Source: Tanytarsus gracilentus
Taxonomy: Eukaryota; Arthropoda; Insecta; Diptera; Chironomidae
DNA: 64,000 bases
NCBI GenBank assembly: GCA_038502055.1
Contig: JAXRKN010000040.1
Coordinates: forward strand, 4,278,001-4,342,000
Direction: 5' to 3'
Under the pieces are notes generated by a model. That model saw only the letters and a list, made by a program, of their open reading frames with translations, was not told the origin of the DNA and searched no databases. A program made the position numbers and the translations under genes. Positions 62,373-64,000 of the stretch are shown in pieces; position 1 is the first letter of the stretch, and every line of letters begins with the position of its first letter.

Positions 62373-63154
62373 ATGTCAGAAGAGATCAGTTTTGAAGTAG
62401 CTCAAGAAGCAGCGGTTACCGTCAATCAATCGCCGGTGAAATACTTTATTTCTGGTGGGTTTGGAGGCATATGTACGGTGTTGGTTGGTCATCCTTTTGA
62501 TACAATTAAAGTGAGGCTACAAACAACAGCTCTGACGGGTGCAAATTATAATGGAATGGTTGACTGTGCGAAACAAACCATTGCACGCGAGGGCGTTCGT
62601 GGATTGTACAAAGGAATGAGTGCACCTATTGCTGGTAAGCTATTACATAAATCGATTGAAGTCAAAAAAGTTGCTGATCTTGTTAAACTAGTTTCGATTT
62701 TACCTTTAACACTTATTTTTTGACTTTACATTGTTGATCAACCTACTGATCATCATCTTTGATCCAATAAAAACTTACTTTTAACTCACAATGTGCATCA
62801 AAATAGTTGTTGACAGTAAAATACTCAATTTATAAATAACTAATTTATAATTAATTTCAGGTGTTGCGCCAATTTTTGCCATATCGTTTATGGGATTTGG
62901 TGTTGGAAAGAAATTGCTCGAGGAGGAGAAGGGAAAGCCACTGAGCAATACAAGACTGTTCTTAGCTGGAGCCTTCAGTGGAATTTTCACGACAAGCGTG
63001 ATGGCACCTGGCGAGCGTATAAAGTGCCTTCTTCAAGTGCAACAAGGTGGCGGTGCCCAAAGATATAACGGCATGGTTGATTGTGCAAAACAACTCTATA
63101 AAGAAGGAGGTATTCGAAATATTTACAAAGGATCGTTGGCGACACTTTTGAGAG
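62373..63154 (+). CDS. colt: Mitochondrial carnitine/acylcarnitine carrier (colt), first two coding exons; rest beyond the window
   Basis: This inner-membrane carrier exchanges acylcarnitines for carnitine, feeding fatty-acid beta-oxidation. Exon 1 is 62373-62634 and exon 2 is 62861-63154, joined in phase by a 226-base intron (donor GTAAGC, acceptor TTTCAG). The visible protein, about 185 residues, covers the first two of the three mitochondrial carrier repeats. Repeat 1 has YFISGGFGGICTVLVGHPFD (the PxD signature) and KVRLQ; repeat 2 has RLFLAGAFSGIFTTSVMAPG and ERIKCLLQVQ. MAPGERIK with QVQ is characteristic of the carnitine carrier branch. A donor (GTAAGA) follows exon 2 in phase 1 after LLR, so the third repeat, which usually starts DVPASG, must come from a later exon. 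None is present on the plus strand up to 64000. Confidence 0.92.
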
Positions 63155-63207
63155 GTAAGAGAGCACTTTATTTATAATTCTAATGCGAGCAAGCAATACA
63201 GAAAAAT

Positions 63208-64000
63208 TTAAATTGAGTCATTTGAAATGTCATTATCGTCACTCTGTAAATTCTCATAAATACGTCGGTGAAATAATTGATATTCCAATGAGTTTCGGTT
63301 CGGCATCTTCTTATTTTTCAAATGACGATCGTACTTTTGTTTTATGGCAAGCTTTCGCGCACGCTTTTCCGGTTTGATTGTAGTGGTTGTGGTTGCGGGT
63401 ACAATTACTTCAGATTTGCAATTTAAAATGCGACGAAGAACATAATAGACACTCTTACCCTCCAAATTAGATGGGGTTGAACATTTTGGGGAGAGTTTAT
63501 GATCAAATTTGTACGTTTGAATTGACGTACTATGGCAGGCTAGTTTATTATATTTGAGAGAATTTTCTGAGCATTTATGCTCAATTTTCTTTGATCTAAT
63601 TTTATTTGTCACACTTTGACGCCAATTTTTAAGATCACATGTGCAATCCCAAGGATTATTGAGCAGATATGCCATTTTCAAGGAGTTTAGAGTGAAAATG
63701 TCCGATGGAAGATGTGTCAATTGATTATCGTTAAGATAAATTTCCTTCAACTCATGTTGGTCATCAAAAAGTCCTGGCGGAATATTTTTAAGCAAGTTAT
63801 TTGACAAATCAACAATTTCCAACTGTTTAGCTCCGAAAAATGTGTCCATTGAAATTTCCTCAATTTTACAATTGCTCATGTGCAATTCTTTCAACTTTAA
63901 TAATTTTGAAAATGTATCAAACTCAACAAATGGGATGTTGCCATGTCGAATTTTTAAAATCTCCAATTTATGCAGTGATGAAAAAATACCTTCGTCCAAC
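63208..64000 (-). CDS. Secreted leucine-rich repeat protein, C-terminal part (partial at the window edge)
   Basis: The frame is open from the right edge to a TAA at 63208-63210, giving about 263 residues without an intron. The first codon in the window is a TTG read as Leu, not a start, so the N-terminus lies beyond 64000. At least four leucine-rich repeats are visible (for example LKELHMSNCKIEEIS, LEIVDLSNNLLKNIP and LKEIYLNDNQLTHLP). A C-terminal cysteine cap follows: NPWDCTCDLKNW with further Cys residues. After it comes a Thr run and a basic, then acidic tail (PEKRARKLAIKQKYDRHLKNK). The LRR plus capping domain is an extracellular architecture; no transmembrane segment follows, so secretion is likely. 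Its stop is 53 bases past colt exon 2 on the opposite strand, so it sits in the carrier's next intron or just before it. Confidence 0.82.
   Translation of the reverse strand, partial: LDEGIFSSLHKLEILKIRHGNIPFVEFDTFSKLLKLKELHMSNCKIEEISMDTFFGAKQLEIVDLSNNLLKNIPPGLFDDQHELKEIYLNDNQLTHLPSDIFTLNSLKMAYLLNNPWDCTCDLKNWRQSVTNKIRSKKIEHKCSENSLKYNKLACHSTSIQTYKFDHKLSPKCSTPSNLEGKSVYYVLRRILNCKSEVIVPATTTTTIKPEKRARKLAIKQKYDRHLKNKKMPNRNSLEYQLFHRRIYENLQSDDNDISNDSI

Noticed and set aside
63155..63177. Read-through of colt exon 2 to a stop at 63175-63177 as the true C-terminus
   Set aside because: The exon ends in a good GTAAGA donor at the usual position, and the third carrier repeat would be missing; a later exon is far more likely.
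63999..63999. A start codon for the LRR protein at the window edge
   Set aside because: The codon is TTG in the middle of an LRR, so it is read as Leu within a longer frame that continues beyond the window.

Overview
The window is nuclear DNA from an animal, almost certainly a dipteran insect and probably a nematoceran midge-like fly. The sequence is strongly AT-rich, coding exons are split by short GT-AG introns, and the recognisable proteins are insect-type: an aralkylamine N-acetyltransferase (AANAT)-like copy, SDR11/farnesol-dehydrogenase-like reductases, a FoxL1-type forkhead factor, Gmd, the colt carnitine carrier, and leucine-rich-repeat proteins. I see no operons, Shine-Dalgarno sites, CRISPR arrays, tRNAs or rRNAs. 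Taxonomy below Diptera is inference from protein style only.

Layout. 1-345: the 3' end of an unrecognised gene (+). 5605-6251: an intronless AANAT-like reading frame (-) that is frameshifted and has lost its acetyl-CoA glycines, so probably a pseudogene. About 6.3-36 kb: a gene desert with no convincing coding exon. It holds two extreme homopolymer zones (about 8.74-8.96 kb and 29.97-30.38 kb) and a short retroposon copy at 10.85 kb with 20-bp target-site duplications. 36077-39507: three tandem SDR genes (-). 39.5-47.9 kb: noncoding. 47936-48999: a two-exon FoxL1-type forkhead gene (-). 52780-53901: an intronless gene (+) joining N-terminal leucine-rich repeats to a BTB domain. 54.8-55.4 kb: a long inverted-repeat (foldback) element. 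56578-57515: a 938-bp noncoding retroposon with 23-bp target-site duplications, whose tail matches the 10.85 kb copy. 60787-61985: Gmd (-). 62373-63154 and beyond: colt (+), divergent from Gmd; its last exon lies outside the window. 63208-64000: the C-terminal part of a secreted LRR protein (-), convergent with colt or nested in its intron.

The genes do not form one pathway. The SDR trio is a local duplication whose members differ in predicted cofactor preference and in introns. FoxL1 sits between long noncoding flanks, as developmental regulators often do. Gmd (GDP-fucose synthesis) and colt (mitochondrial acylcarnitine import) share a 387-bp divergent promoter region. The most unusual items are the LRR-BTB fusion, the short retroposon family seen twice with clean duplications, and the foldback element. 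I found nothing I would confidently call a wholly new biological system.
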